Shown here in pieces: positions 11,901-23,998 of a stretch of 64,000 nucleotides of DNA (within the stretch, counting starts at the first letter, position 1; each line of letters starts with the position of its first letter). The notes beneath the pieces were generated by a model. It was not told where the DNA came from. It worked only from the letters and a program-made list of their open reading frames with translations, and did not search any database. A program made the position numbers and the translations under genes. Source of the DNA: Hymenolepis diminuta (Eukaryota > Platyhelminthes > Cestoda > Cyclophyllidea > Hymenolepididae); contig CAADRB010000002.1 of assembly GCA_900708905.1 (NCBI GenBank), forward strand, positions 4,285,544 through 4,349,543, in the 5' to 3' direction.

Positions 11901-14900
11901 GTAATTTTTTGGGATCCTACGTGAAAGCAGTTGGCATGCATGCGGCGTTCTCCACTCGAATTTCCAAAAAGATCATTTCTTTTGCCTATCTTCTAAAATG
12001 GGAAAATTAATAGTTCGCGTTTTTTCCTGTTAATAAGCAGCGTTTAAAATTCATTCGTTAATCTCACTTTTACCATTTTGCCTAACGTATTTAACCTTTT
12101 TGCAATTCATAAAATTAATCTTTATGTTTTTCTTTCCCCAAGTTTGCATTTATTTCCCAGCGATTTTTTGTAAACGAATGTCTGTTTCTATAATAGGCAT
12201 TAAAATTTGGAAAAAAACTTGGTGCTGAAACTCGTATAGAATTTATTTCATCGGTTGATTTAAGTATGCGTTATAGTAAATTTATAAACTGCTGTAAAAG
12301 TTAATAGAGATAATTTAAATTATTCTATACAGAAATGGATTGAATAAATTCTTTTGCATAAATATACATAACTATGTAATCATCTGTTAGCACATTTCAC
12401 GCTCTATTTAATAATCAAGTATGAAAAATATCGATTCAAGTAAGTCTAAGGCCATGGCATATTATAACTGCATAATTAAACTAACTAAATTATGCTGTTT
12501 TTGCCATTATGATTAACAGGCAGATAGCAAATGTTAATATAATAATCTAATTAGAGGAAAAAGTGAGTAGTCAGTTTAAATATGGAAAATGAAGGCAATT
12601 AAAGAAAATCAGATAAATTATTTACACTACGTTGATTGTAGTTCAGTGGTAGATGGAGTGGATAAATATTTGATTTGGCTGTTTGGTGTGCAAAATGCAA
12701 GTTTCGCGAAGTCTTATGTACGATATAATTCACATTTGTTCAGGCCAGTAAAATAACATGCATACATAAATCAAAAACATGGAATGCACTGGATTGCGTA
12801 TTAAAACATTTGCACAAACATTTGCGATTAAAATAATTTCCATTTCTCATTAGTGCTGAAAGTGGAAGATCCAGTCCAATTGTGATTATTATAAATGCGG
12901 AGCAAATGTGATTTCACAGCTGAGATATTTCAAATCAACTCATAAGCCAATTTATTTATGTAGGCCGGAGAAAAATAAATTTGTCTAATTATGAGGGTAT
13001 TGAAAACAGTGATTGTATTTGTTTATTCAGTATATTTCGACAATGGTGACCAAATAGAGTTTGTATCCAAGGCATAAACTGAAAGAAAAGGTACATAAAG
13101 ATTAAAACCGATTTTAGAAGATGGAAACGATATAAAGGTATGCTAATCTCATGAGTAAAACTACTTTAAAAATCCGTCCTAGTTAGATTTTCAGCTATCC
13201 TGTTCATATCTAATGATCGTCTTAGGGGTTAATATGATGCAGTAGGTTCCCCCAAAATCAGAAGAACTAGAGTTGAGCTGGAAGGCTAGGGCATTGGACA
13301 TTAACGTAGGAGGGAAAGTGGAAGTTAAGAGGGCTATAGGAGAGATAAACTGGAAATGGGAAAGTTAGGTTATGCCTATAGACAGCATGTCTGAAAACAA
13401 TTGGTCATCGTGTGCGTACTACAGATAATGTTATTAGACTTGAAAAAGTCTTATATCTCTTGAGTTCGAATAATGACTAATTCCACAATTTCTTGATAAG
13501 AGATACTTAGAAGCGTAAAGATTTAACGAGAAGGCTAGTGGGTAAATGACAATTTTTCTATGAGCGACGATTTACAAGTTTTATTTGCATTTTGATCACA
13601 CTATCTCCTACTTCAAAGTTTAATTGCAATTGTTTTCGATATTAAAGATGAAATGTGCCGGGTGGTCTCATTTCTCTCATTTTCCAGAGCTGTGGAGCAG
13701 TTAGTTTGTGAAAGCCAAGATTCGCAGCTTTAGTAAAAAACAATTACCGACTTTTTCTTACAGTTTCAGATTATAGTTTTGGCTTATAATTTTACAGTAA
13801 TATTACTTTTGCCCCAATGCGGGGGGACGAAATATGAATATTTAATAACTGAAATAGTGCTTAAACACAAGCAACAGAAGATATTTAAGTATGGTGCAGA
13901 ATATCAGGTAGAAGTCGAAATGAAGTCTGATCGTCACAAGTGTTTTACTTAATTTGACTTCTGAGTTCAGGTTTTATAATAATTTTTTAATGGATATATA
14001 TGTTTATATTCCAGGATCCAGATTTCAGAGGATTTTCTCTGGTTTGCTAAGTGATTTCATGTTCGCTTATTGACTAATCGATTATTTTAGTCAAGTCATT
14101 TCAGTAACTTGACCAATACATTCGAAAGATAGCACGAGTTTTAAATAGCAGATCTCAGAAGATTTCATCTAGCATGAATTGCATTTCCCACTAAATAGAT
14201 AATGCTTGTAAAACCGGAATTCAGAGATCAAATGAATTAAGACTTATTGATGCCCTGACTCTGCTTTGAGTATCTTTCTATCCCCTTCCCTTTATATTTG
14301 TTCGACTCCGTTATTCAATTCTAGTTGCTTCCAGCAATTAGAAATTTTTAAATATTTTCAATTACTGTGTGCAATAAGAATATTAGCAGCTCTTAGTTAA
14401 AATAGCTTAAGTTTAAAGTAATATGGAAACAGTCGGAAATTTTCTCCAAAGATCTGGCTTTGTCTGCTGTTATTAGTTTGATGCTCCTAATCCCTCAACT
14501 ATATAGGTAATGTCGATAATGAGTGATATTCAAACCGACCTCCATCGTTAAAAGAAGACATTGCATATGTAAAAGAACGATTACTTTCTTAAAGATAAAG
14601 CTTTCATTTTTAATGAGATAAATGTTTGTCGGCAATAAAATTCTAAAAGCAGAAAATATACACTCTCATACCGTTATTAGCAAGGTTATTTATTATAAAT
14701 TGCGCCAAAATGGCATTTAGCAATTGCCATCAATCATTTAGTCAAACGGAAACGGAAATGTTTCAGCACTCACGAATGCAATATATGCATATGCTTTAAA
14801 CATCAATATCGTTAGAATTGAATGAACGCAAGGGTAGCGCTTTAAACAAACACTAACACAGACAGATATCAAAGTAAATACAAGATTAGCAATGGACAGA

Positions 14901-16420
14901 CCTTTCACAGTGTTAGAAAAGCCTGTCGAGTAAATTCCTATATAACGCACGCCGTTTTAAAATGTATTTCCCTTGGGAAAGCTTACAATTGTGTCCACTC
15001 TTTGAGCTTATATAATATTGCTTTAAATGGTAATTCCATATAGAGAATATTAAAAATTTATTTTGCAACCTTTGATCTTATCAAATCGGAAAATGAATAC
15101 AACCGGAATTTATTAGAAGCCCTTTTTCGGGATTACCTGATAATAATAGATTAAGGCGAGATAAAGTCCCTCTTCATGATCGAATGAATTTTTAAAAACT
15201 GAGAACTTAGAGGAGATAAATAAAAGTTGAGTTTGTAGTGACGCTGGTCATCTTTAATAATTAAACTTGCAGAAATTTCCCCCTTTTTTTCTCTGTTTCT
15301 AATTTAGGTTTGTCAATTATCAAATATCTTCGTGTTTTCCAAATATTTGATTAATTTTACTATTTCAAATTTATAAGTTATTCCAAAATTCGATATGGTT
15401 ACCATTATTTATTAATTTATGTTCCAAAATGCTTAAAATTGCTTGTTAAATGCAATTTTGCACTAGTATACCATCAGTGACATCATCAAGTCCACTGAAT
15501 CAAAAATATTTATGTTTAATCGTTAGAGATATTTAGTTTACAACATTCCTTATTTGAATGTTCTTCCATGAAAGGCCTTATCTTGTGCTCAGATTTCGAA
15601 TAGTGTCTTTTTACATAAATTCGCACGTGTCTTAATATGTGCCAAGACTGTTAGATAAAATAGCCCTTGATTACAATTTTCATCAAAGTAGAGTGGTTTT
15701 AACACGTTTTTTTCGGTTAAGTTTCAATAGCAGAGTGTGAATAAGAGTATGTAAGACTGCACTATTAGGCTTGAAACCTGAGTCTCTTCTCAAAAGAGGT
15801 AGAGAGGGGTTAGATTGTATTAACTAAGATTCAAACCTGATGTAACGGGTTAAAAAACAGAATTTGATTTTATGGAGAAAATTTTACTCTGGAAAACGTG
15901 TCTATTTGTCATTTTAAGGCCATCGTTGAGGAAAACAATTAACTTTAAAGTTGATTGAATTGCTACTATGAAAATTCATTATTTTTATCAGCAAAATACT
16001 ATGTTCTGTCTGGTTGAATAAAAAAACATATCAAAGATAAGGTGTAAATAGGAGTACATAGCTTTCAATGCAACATTTACTGAGGCGAGGAGAGAGATAA
16101 CCCAGGAGATTTTGGTCTTAAAGTAAAAATTTGTACATAGTTTGTGTTGGGACCATTTAGAACTTAATTTCTTGGGAAGTATTAAGAACGTACGACTGTA
16201 ACTTGCTTTCTAAGCCAAATGAGTGAAAAAATATAGATATTTTTAATAAGAAAGGAATTACATTTATTAACATTTTTTAATCTCACTTTTCATAATCCAC
16301 TTCAAGATTTTATATTGACGTCAGACCTCATTTTTAAAGTTACAAAGATCTGAGAAATAAGAATATTAAAGCATGGTGCTCTAGTCTTGTTCTTAATATA
16401 AAAATGTTCTTTTCTTCCAG
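8917..16420. other. Gene-poor AT-rich region
   Basis: This is the start of the intergenic region between the divergent ANKLE2 and CA10-like genes. Bases just above 8916 should contain the ANKLE2 5' UTR and promoter, but I see no clear motif. Short open frames (for example 9502-9741 plus, 14738-14950 minus) lack recognisable domains or splice signals that would support them. Confidence 0.5.
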
Positions 16421-16567
16421 TTGCGAATCATGGCATTCCAAAAATCAACTTTTAAAGAATGGCCAAATCAGAGATCCTATAATATGCCCAAGTACAGCGG
16501 ATATAGTGGATATGATTCACGATCGCCTCTTTTTTTAGATTTACAGCTTAAAATTCTCTTCACATAG
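16421..16567 (+). other. Possible orphan exon
   Basis: A strong acceptor (tcttttcttccag, ending at 16420) is followed by an open frame of 48 codons with an internal ATG at 16430 and TAG at 16565. The segment has more balanced base composition than its flanks, with Tyr/Gly/Ser-rich residues (KYSGYSGYDSRSP). No family is recognised. It could be a 3'-terminal exon, a 5' exon of the CA10-like locus, or chance. Confidence 0.2.
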
Positions 16568-19559
16568 CTTGGACAAAGGATGTGTATGTGCATATTATAC
16601 TAAATTTTCTGACGTATCACACATAAAATTACTAAAATCAATGCTCAGCTGATTTTTATTACAACTGCCTTATCACCACACTTATTTGAGTGCATTTACT
16701 GGAGCCTTTTTTGGAAGATTTCAATTTTATATATAATGATCTATGGATAAATAACATTTTTCAGCTGTTTAAATCATCCAAGGTTTATTTTTGTAGATCT
16801 CAGTCAATTAAATCTCTTGTGTCCCTAAAAAGTCCTACAGTGAACAGTTCCGGTCTAGTTCACATAGTTTATATTGTGTCAATTTTGGCTGACAAGATAG
16901 GCAAATCGGACATATTTGGGGCAGGGGAAATCGCCTTATCTCAAGGGATGGTTTAACATTTGGACGGACGCTGAGATCTTGGATACCACACCTTCGATTA
17001 AAAAGGAATCGTTGGCTAATGTTTATATCTATGGTTGATCCAGCCCATTAAGACAGTGAAAAATTATTTGGTCGGCAAACACCCATCATGATCTACTCGC
17101 GTTGAAATTTAGTTTACCATTAATTTTGGACACAATGGCTGACTTTGGTCTAATTTGACTATCTGTTAATGGTTTATTGTGTACAAACTATAAAAACGCA
17201 TTTTTATTTGCAGCTTTAACCCAGTAGAAGCTTTCAGCAATCTCCCTATATTCTAACTCTGGGTAAGGTGGAATTAGTAATTTAGGGAATCTTGGTTGAG
17301 ATTTAACCATCCCAGACATCTCAGTTCACAGTAAAAAGTAAAAAGGTATTAATTAAGATTCAATTGTTCAAGTTATCACAGGATATGAATGTGAAATTCA
17401 CAGCAATCAGTCTTGAACTGTAAACATTTCTGAAGAATTTGAGCTGCTCTCTGTGCAGAGCTGGAAAAACTTGCGGAGAAAAGTTAGATCGAATCTGGTT
17501 TTGAAAACGTTTGATAAGTGATTCAATTAGTGAATTTTATTAATGCAGATTTGCATTCACTTGTGCTTTGTATTTCACAAATTTCAAAAACTGGTTTCGT
17601 TTTATTTCTAGGTGAAATTGCTCTGTTCTTGAATAGACCATAATCTCAAATGCACATATATTAGAATAAAATTTCTCCGTTAAAAAATAAAAAAAATTCA
17701 AATATACTGAATAAAGTATACATTTGAACATCCAGAAGTTTTATTTGAAAGATTCAATAGCACTCAATTTTCCTGGCATTTGTTGAAAGGTTTCCTAATA
17801 AAAGAGTTTAGTATACTATACTCAAACTTATTTTAATAACCGGGAGTTGATAAAGCTCACCATTATGATCTGTCAAACAAAGATTGATAGGCCATAGCCA
17901 GGTCTATTTCTTTAAGTTAATTCCAGTTAATGGCTGAAATTTTTCTATAATAATGGTTCCATTTCGTCAGATAAACCTGACAACATCTCTGAAATTGAAC
18001 ACAACTTTCTGTGTCATTAAGTTCTCTCTTTGCTCTTTTTCCCTAAAATTTCTCATATAGACGCAATTTTCGTTCTGTTAAAAGTAAACATGGTCATATT
18101 ACGGTAAAAGATTCACCTGAAAACTTGAATATATAAATTACATAACAATATATTTTTATCGGGTTTGATTGTATGACTATGGGCGATTCTGATGTTCATC
18201 AAATTTAAAGGGTATCTTATTGTACGAGGCAATAGTAATTGAACATTCACCCGTTTTTCAATGCAGTAAATGTCCTTCCTACTTTAATTCACACAGAGAC
18301 ATGCATTAAAAACAGACATTCATTTTTTAGATACAAACGAGCTTGATAAACTTGTCTGATAATCTTTAATATCTTTTATGTCTATTTATGTAATAAGTTT
18401 CTACTCTCATGTTTAGTAGAGAGCTTGTATCATGGAATACTCTGGCAAGAAAATGGAATTCTTCCTTAATAGCCTGATTTGTTCAACGTGATTGACGATT
18501 CCTTTTACCGGTAATGAACTAGTACTTTACACAATTAATAGACAAAGTCTATTTGCATATGAATAGCTTTTTCAAGCTGCATATTAAATTTTATCTAACC
18601 AAGAATACACTCCCGTTTACATTACCTCACCATTTGATAGCATTTCTGACATTAGCTGTATTAAATTAGTTGTTCTTCACCGTTCTTTATTACGTGTAAT
18701 CTCTTTATTGTGTATAATTTAATAATCAAATCTATTTAAGCTCCCATATTATCAGGTCAATTTGTCTATTTGTACGTAAAAGAATTTGAAGAAATAGTTT
18801 TTTTTACAAAGACCTTCATCAGGTCAGTACTATTATAATAAATGCTCGGAAAGGATTCTAGACCAAAATATTTCCGTTTAAAATTCGTTAATAATATTAT
18901 TTACCTACGGTAAGACACGCAGTATTAAAAATTTTATCTCAAAAATAAAAATGAATTTGGTTAAAATAATTCAACAAGGAGTTAAGGAGAGAGAATGACG
19001 TTAAGGAGTTGAGGCTAAGTTAAAGAACCAAAGGTGATTCATCCGGTTTGATTTCAATTGGTTTACTAGGTATTATATTGCTTGACATTGCAAACTTTAA
19101 GTTTACGATTTTATATCTGAATTTCTGGGTAAATTAGTGTCTTATCGAACAAATGATTCACTTAAATCGTTGTTCATGCCATATTAATCTATTTTATTTG
19201 CTTATGTCTATGTTTGAAGGATAATGATAATTATCAGACCTAGTTCACTTAAAGTGAATTTTAACAGCTCCAATGAATAGTGTGATAATTTATGACAGTG
19301 ATTACAATCTCCCTATTAAAATAATTTCCAAACAATATCTACTGAATTTTTCTTGAGATTTACAAAAATGGCCTTTAATTTGTCTGATTGATTTTCTTAC
19401 CTTCGAATGGTGCGAATTACGTGTTTCTCTTTTGCATGGCAAATTTTCTCAATATTTTGTCAAAGTTTAATAATTTGGGAAAAAATTTTAATTGTCACTG
19501 AAATTGTTAGCTGAAAGCTAATGACAAGACAATGTTTTAATTACGTCTGGCCAGAAAGC
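16568..19559. other. Gene-poor AT-rich region
   Basis: No gene or recognisable element. The open frame at 16690-16956 (88 codons) has no recognisable domain. Confidence 0.5.
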
Positions 19560-20060
19560 CCATTAATTAAAGTTAAAAGTTGAACCTAATAAATCACTTT
19601 GACCTAATCCCTTATACCTAAAAAAATAAAGCCACGAAATCTATATCCTCAGGATATGGATTTAACTTTTAGTTTAAGGAATAAAGCATTAATCTCCCAC
19701 GAAAAATTTTGTGGGAGTATTAAAATTGCTTGGGCATACAGCTCCTCTTTCCCAAGTACTTTAGATAACTACATTACATCCTGGGAAAAGGCAAATTTTC
19801 CTGCCCATTCCTCCCATATAAGAAACAATTTCAGGCCAATTATTTAAAAAAACGAGGTTGCAATTTTGTCTAAATTTTAGTCTTTGATTTTTTGTGTTGG
19901 TTTTCTAATTGAGATCGGAATTTAGAATGAATTTTGCTGAATAGCCATGATAAGATCTCCCATGAAAAGTAGCTTCTTTCTAAATTTTCAAATAATCCCC
20001 ATGCCTGATGATGATTCTGTAGGTGTTTGAAAAAATTATCATATCTTCCTGAAATTTGTA
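19560..20060 (+). repeat. Dispersed repeat family A, copy 1
   Basis: It shares ordered blocks with copies near 36290 and 44600: a cattaattaa block, then a cctcaggatatgga block, a gaataaagcattaatctccca block, and further on a gaatttagaatgaattttgctg block followed by a ttttcaaataatccccat block. Divergence is high, with many small indels, so this is an old family. No coding capacity is preserved. Confidence 0.55.
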
Positions 20061-20337
20061 CTTGCATATATATATGCGAGTTTATATAACAAATGAACTT
20101 ATTGAAGATGAGAGAATATACTTTAATTTGCAGAATCTACTATGCATAGATAAGATATCTATGCTTGCCTTCGAATAAGACACATCAAAACCCATTCATA
20201 AGCTCATATCATCAAATTGTCATGATGTTAACCTAACGATGGTTTATTATTGTTATTATTACCACAGTAATACAAAATAATTTAAAAAGTTATTATTTTT
20301 TGTGGGAAGCAACCGAATTCATTTAAAAGAGTCCAAT

Positions 20338-20525
20338 ACATTATGAAAAGGAGGAGATCAGAAAAAGCGAATCAACGTCATGGTATTGAGAAGTCTTACT
20401 TCATTTAATATTTCGATTCGAGTTGCACAATATTTAATAAACGAGTGGCTCGCATTCAATATTTAAAGTTCATGAACCGTCTCCTGGATTTCACTGAATG
20501 ATTGTCTACGATATCTTATGCACAC
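20338..20525 (+). repeat. Dispersed repeat family B, copy 1
   Basis: It matches segments near 54016 and 62495. Shared ordered blocks are a ggagatcagaaaaag / gggatcaaaaagag start, a gtcatggtat..gagaagtcttactt block, an acaatattt/acaacattt block and a gtctcctggattt / gtctcttggattg block. It lies about 280 bp after a family A copy; A and B may be parts of one ancient element. Confidence 0.5.
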
Positions 20526-22218
20526 TCTGCACACCTATTTTTGATTATAAAGTGTTGACCTTGACAATTCAATTTATTTTTTCTTTATTGGATGGAAAGG
20601 CAAAATAATTTATTATTATATTGACCACCTCGCAGTTTAAACATAGTAGTGATGAGATGCTGGTTCCTAATGTTATTCATGGCAATATAGAATTATTTTA
20701 AATTGTAAAATCAAGATTAATTATCCTAAGATGAAAAATGAAAAGTCGCTAGTTAGGATACGAACGGGAGTAAATTATAATGAGATAAAATCTTGAAGTT
20801 TTAGAAAAGTTTGGTTTTCTGTTTTGGAATTTTGTATTTATTGAGTTTCACTTAATGGATAGCTTATGCTGCTTATTGTCCCAACTTTAAAGTGTAAAAT
20901 GTGTCGTTTGAAACCCTGAGTGTTTTCATATATGCAATGTCTCGGGCATGTTGAAAAATTAATTTTTGCGACTAATAGGCCGTGATAATATCAATAAACA
21001 AAGTTATTGCCAAGAGGAGCTGGTCGGTTTTAAAATAGCATACCTCACAATCAGCATTGTTTTGATAAAAAACAAGTCCATTTATTTATAGATTGTATAG
21101 AGCAAACGAATTTGGAAATAGAATGCATACATTTAAAATCCTTGTACACTGTAGTGAGAGCTTTGCGAGGCTTTATAATTGTCCCTTTCGTATTTGAAAT
21201 TCTTTGAAAGATTTAAATTAGTTCTTGGGATTATATTCAAAGAAAAATTTTCTCTTTATTTCATTGAACAGTCTTGAATTTTGAATAACCATATAAAAAA
21301 CACGCATCTTGTAGGGCGAAAATAAGAAGAGTGGTGGCATGGTCAATTTAATCTTTCTGCATATTGGCTGTATCCAATGAGAAAATTTTTAGTTTGACAA
21401 AGCTTGCGAGTGTTTGAGTAGTATACAGTATGATTACTGGGAGCATTTTTTAGTTCGCTGATATTTTGTGCACCACTGAAGTAGGGGCATTAATGTAATT
21501 TTTATAGTTAACCAATTAAAATAATCATCTCTTTTTATCTGATATGAAATGTTTTCCTTAATATAAGATCTAGGTACCATGAGGTACCATCTCTAGGAAA
21601 ATTTCAGTTTTTTCATTTATACGAATTAATATCTTAAGAACCCAATTAACTTTTTAGAATTTAACTTAAAAGTCATTTAACTAATCAAGTTCAAGGGTAA
21701 ATTATTATATCGTACGTTAAAATAGCAGGTATTTTTATATAGTTTTAAAATTGATATCTTTTAAGGTGAAAAAAACAGCAATTTAGGCAGAGATTATTTG
21801 CTGCATTGAACCTCAGAATCATATTCTACTAATTTAAATATGTAATACTTTAATATTTAAAAATTCGATGTATTCTAATATATTTAACCAGGCCTTATTA
21901 AAACTGTAAGTTATCGGAGATTTTTTAAGATAATTTGGCACTCTCAATCATCGGGGATAAAAGAACTGAAGTAGCAAGACCGATCATCATGGACATTGGA
22001 AACAAGAATTTGCTGTAACCCAGAGGATGAATCATGAAATTTAAATTTTAGAACGTGGATTGCCTTTAGTAAATACCGTATAACGCGAGTCGAAAAATGA
22101 AATGAACTAACTCGTTGATACCTTCATTTTGCTCCTAGAACCTTTTTTATAACCTCCTATTTATCATTTATTGGACTTCTTGTAAACCATTTTCAGTTGT
22201 TTCCTACAATTAAAAATT
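20526..22218. other. Gene-poor AT-rich region
   Basis: No gene seen. A small hairpin-forming sequence, ggtaccatgaggtacc, lies near 21574-21589; its role, if any, is unknown. Confidence 0.5.
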
Positions 22219-22255
22219 ATGAAATATTTCGTATTGCTACGGCTAATAATATTCA
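22219..22255 (+). CDS. Candidate signal-peptide exon of the CA10-like gene
   Basis: An ATG at 22219 opens MKYFVLLRLIIF plus one base before a GT. Joined to the exon at 23999 (which needs one base from an upstream exon) this would read on as IISVDCLWQ, a plausible secretory signal peptide in the right phase. Against it, the donor (gtccac) is poor. The real first exon may lie elsewhere upstream. Confidence 0.22.
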
Positions 22256-23998
22256 GTCCACGAGATTGTCAAATTTTGCAGGCAAATATGATGTTAATTT
22301 CTACGATAGCAGTTCCAAATCAATGCATCACCGACTCAATCATAAAATTCAAGCAAATCAAAAATAGCCTATATAAAAGAAATTTGTTTTATGATCTTGT
22401 TATTTTAAAATAGAAGATCCATTCAGATAAGACAGTCAAATATCTATAAAGTCCACAATCATCAAGCTTTCAGAATTTACATAACAAAAACGTAGACATA
22501 TGTAGAGTAAAATTGAGGTAAAACTGGTTGCTTTTTGGAATGTAACTCAGTTGATTAAGCAAAGGCCTTTGAAGTGTGGGCATTAAATGGTGCGAAAATG
22601 GATACTTTAAAATTCCAACCAAATCCCATTTTGCATTCTTCTTTTTTGGCATTTACATTAAGCGCCAAATTTTTGCGCACAATTCCTTTTTTGATGAATT
22701 CTGGAGCATTTTCAAAAGCAATAAGATAACAAAAGTTGCTTTAAATTTTTGATAATATTTTCGGATAGATCAATAGTCTTTGTATTGTCCAGTTTTATAA
22801 AAGGAATTATTTTTAAACTAGACTTAGTAAAAAGTTAAAATCTTTAATTATAAACGCTGATAAAGTCATGTTTTTATAACATATATATTGAAGTTTTACA
22901 AACTACTTATTACGTCATTTTTGTGCTTAATATCCACTAATTATAATATTTGGCTGAAATATTTTGCCCAATTAATTTAAAATTTTCTAACATTGGTGAC
23001 TGACCTTTTATACTTAATAGTATATCTGAAAATTATTTAGGTATAATTTATTTATACGAACACAACATAATTTTCTACTTGTCCATTTAAGGATACAAAG
23101 TTACTAACTTTTAGACCCAATTTAGTCAACATGTGTTTAATATAACTGAACCCGATGTGCAAAGTAACCTTGTTGCTGGCCGCTTTGATCATCGCGCCTC
23201 TTAACGTAAACGAATCTGTAAAAGAAATGGGTAATGCTTTATTGACCAATGCCTAGAATGAATGACGAATTTAGAAAACATTTATTCTCTATCAGTGTGT
23301 GGGACCATGATTTAGTTAAATATACACACTTTTACTATGTTATTGGAAACTAAACAAATACAAATTTAAATTGTTTTAATATTGAAAGTATTAAATACTT
23401 CATACCATGCCCAGACCTAATTTCCCCTCATATGTTTAATTATTCATTTTTAATAGATGTAAAATAGCTATATTTATAAATTTACCTATTACAAAAAAAA
23501 GCAGAACAGAAAGTTAACGTTTACTTCTTGTTTTCTTAAAGTGTCAAAGTTGCGCATAGTGATTGATGTAGGAGCACAAACTAAATACCGGTATGCAGTG
23601 ACTGATGCATTGATACTTAGAATCATTTTTATCGGATGTGAAACAGTTGCTCATTTCTTCATAATGTGAGTTGTCTAACATTTTCACCTTCATCCTTTCA
23701 TTACTTCTGTCTACATTCTGTTATTTTCTGTTAAAATAAACGCTGTTGGTTTCATTTTATTTATAATAGAATAGGATAAAAAAATGAATGAATATTCATT
23801 TCATGATCAGTCAACATATTAAACTAAGATTCAACTGAATATTGCGCCTTTTAATGTCGTACAACAAAAGTACTTGTGGAAAAACAAATTTATTCAGGAG
23901 GTGATATTATTTTTCGTAACAAAAGAGATTATATATGCTGCTCAATTTTCATAACTTATTCTTAAATTTGTGAAAATCAGTGTAATATTTCATTTTAG
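22256..23998 (+). other. No gene seen; intronic if the 22219 exon is real
   Basis: AT-rich sequence with short open frames only. If the candidate signal exon is right this is an intron of 1743 nt; otherwise it is upstream sequence or part of a longer intron. Confidence 0.4.

Noticed and set aside
13451..13476. A gttcgaat segment considered as a tRNA B box
   Set aside because: No A box, acceptor stem or cloverleaf could be built around it.
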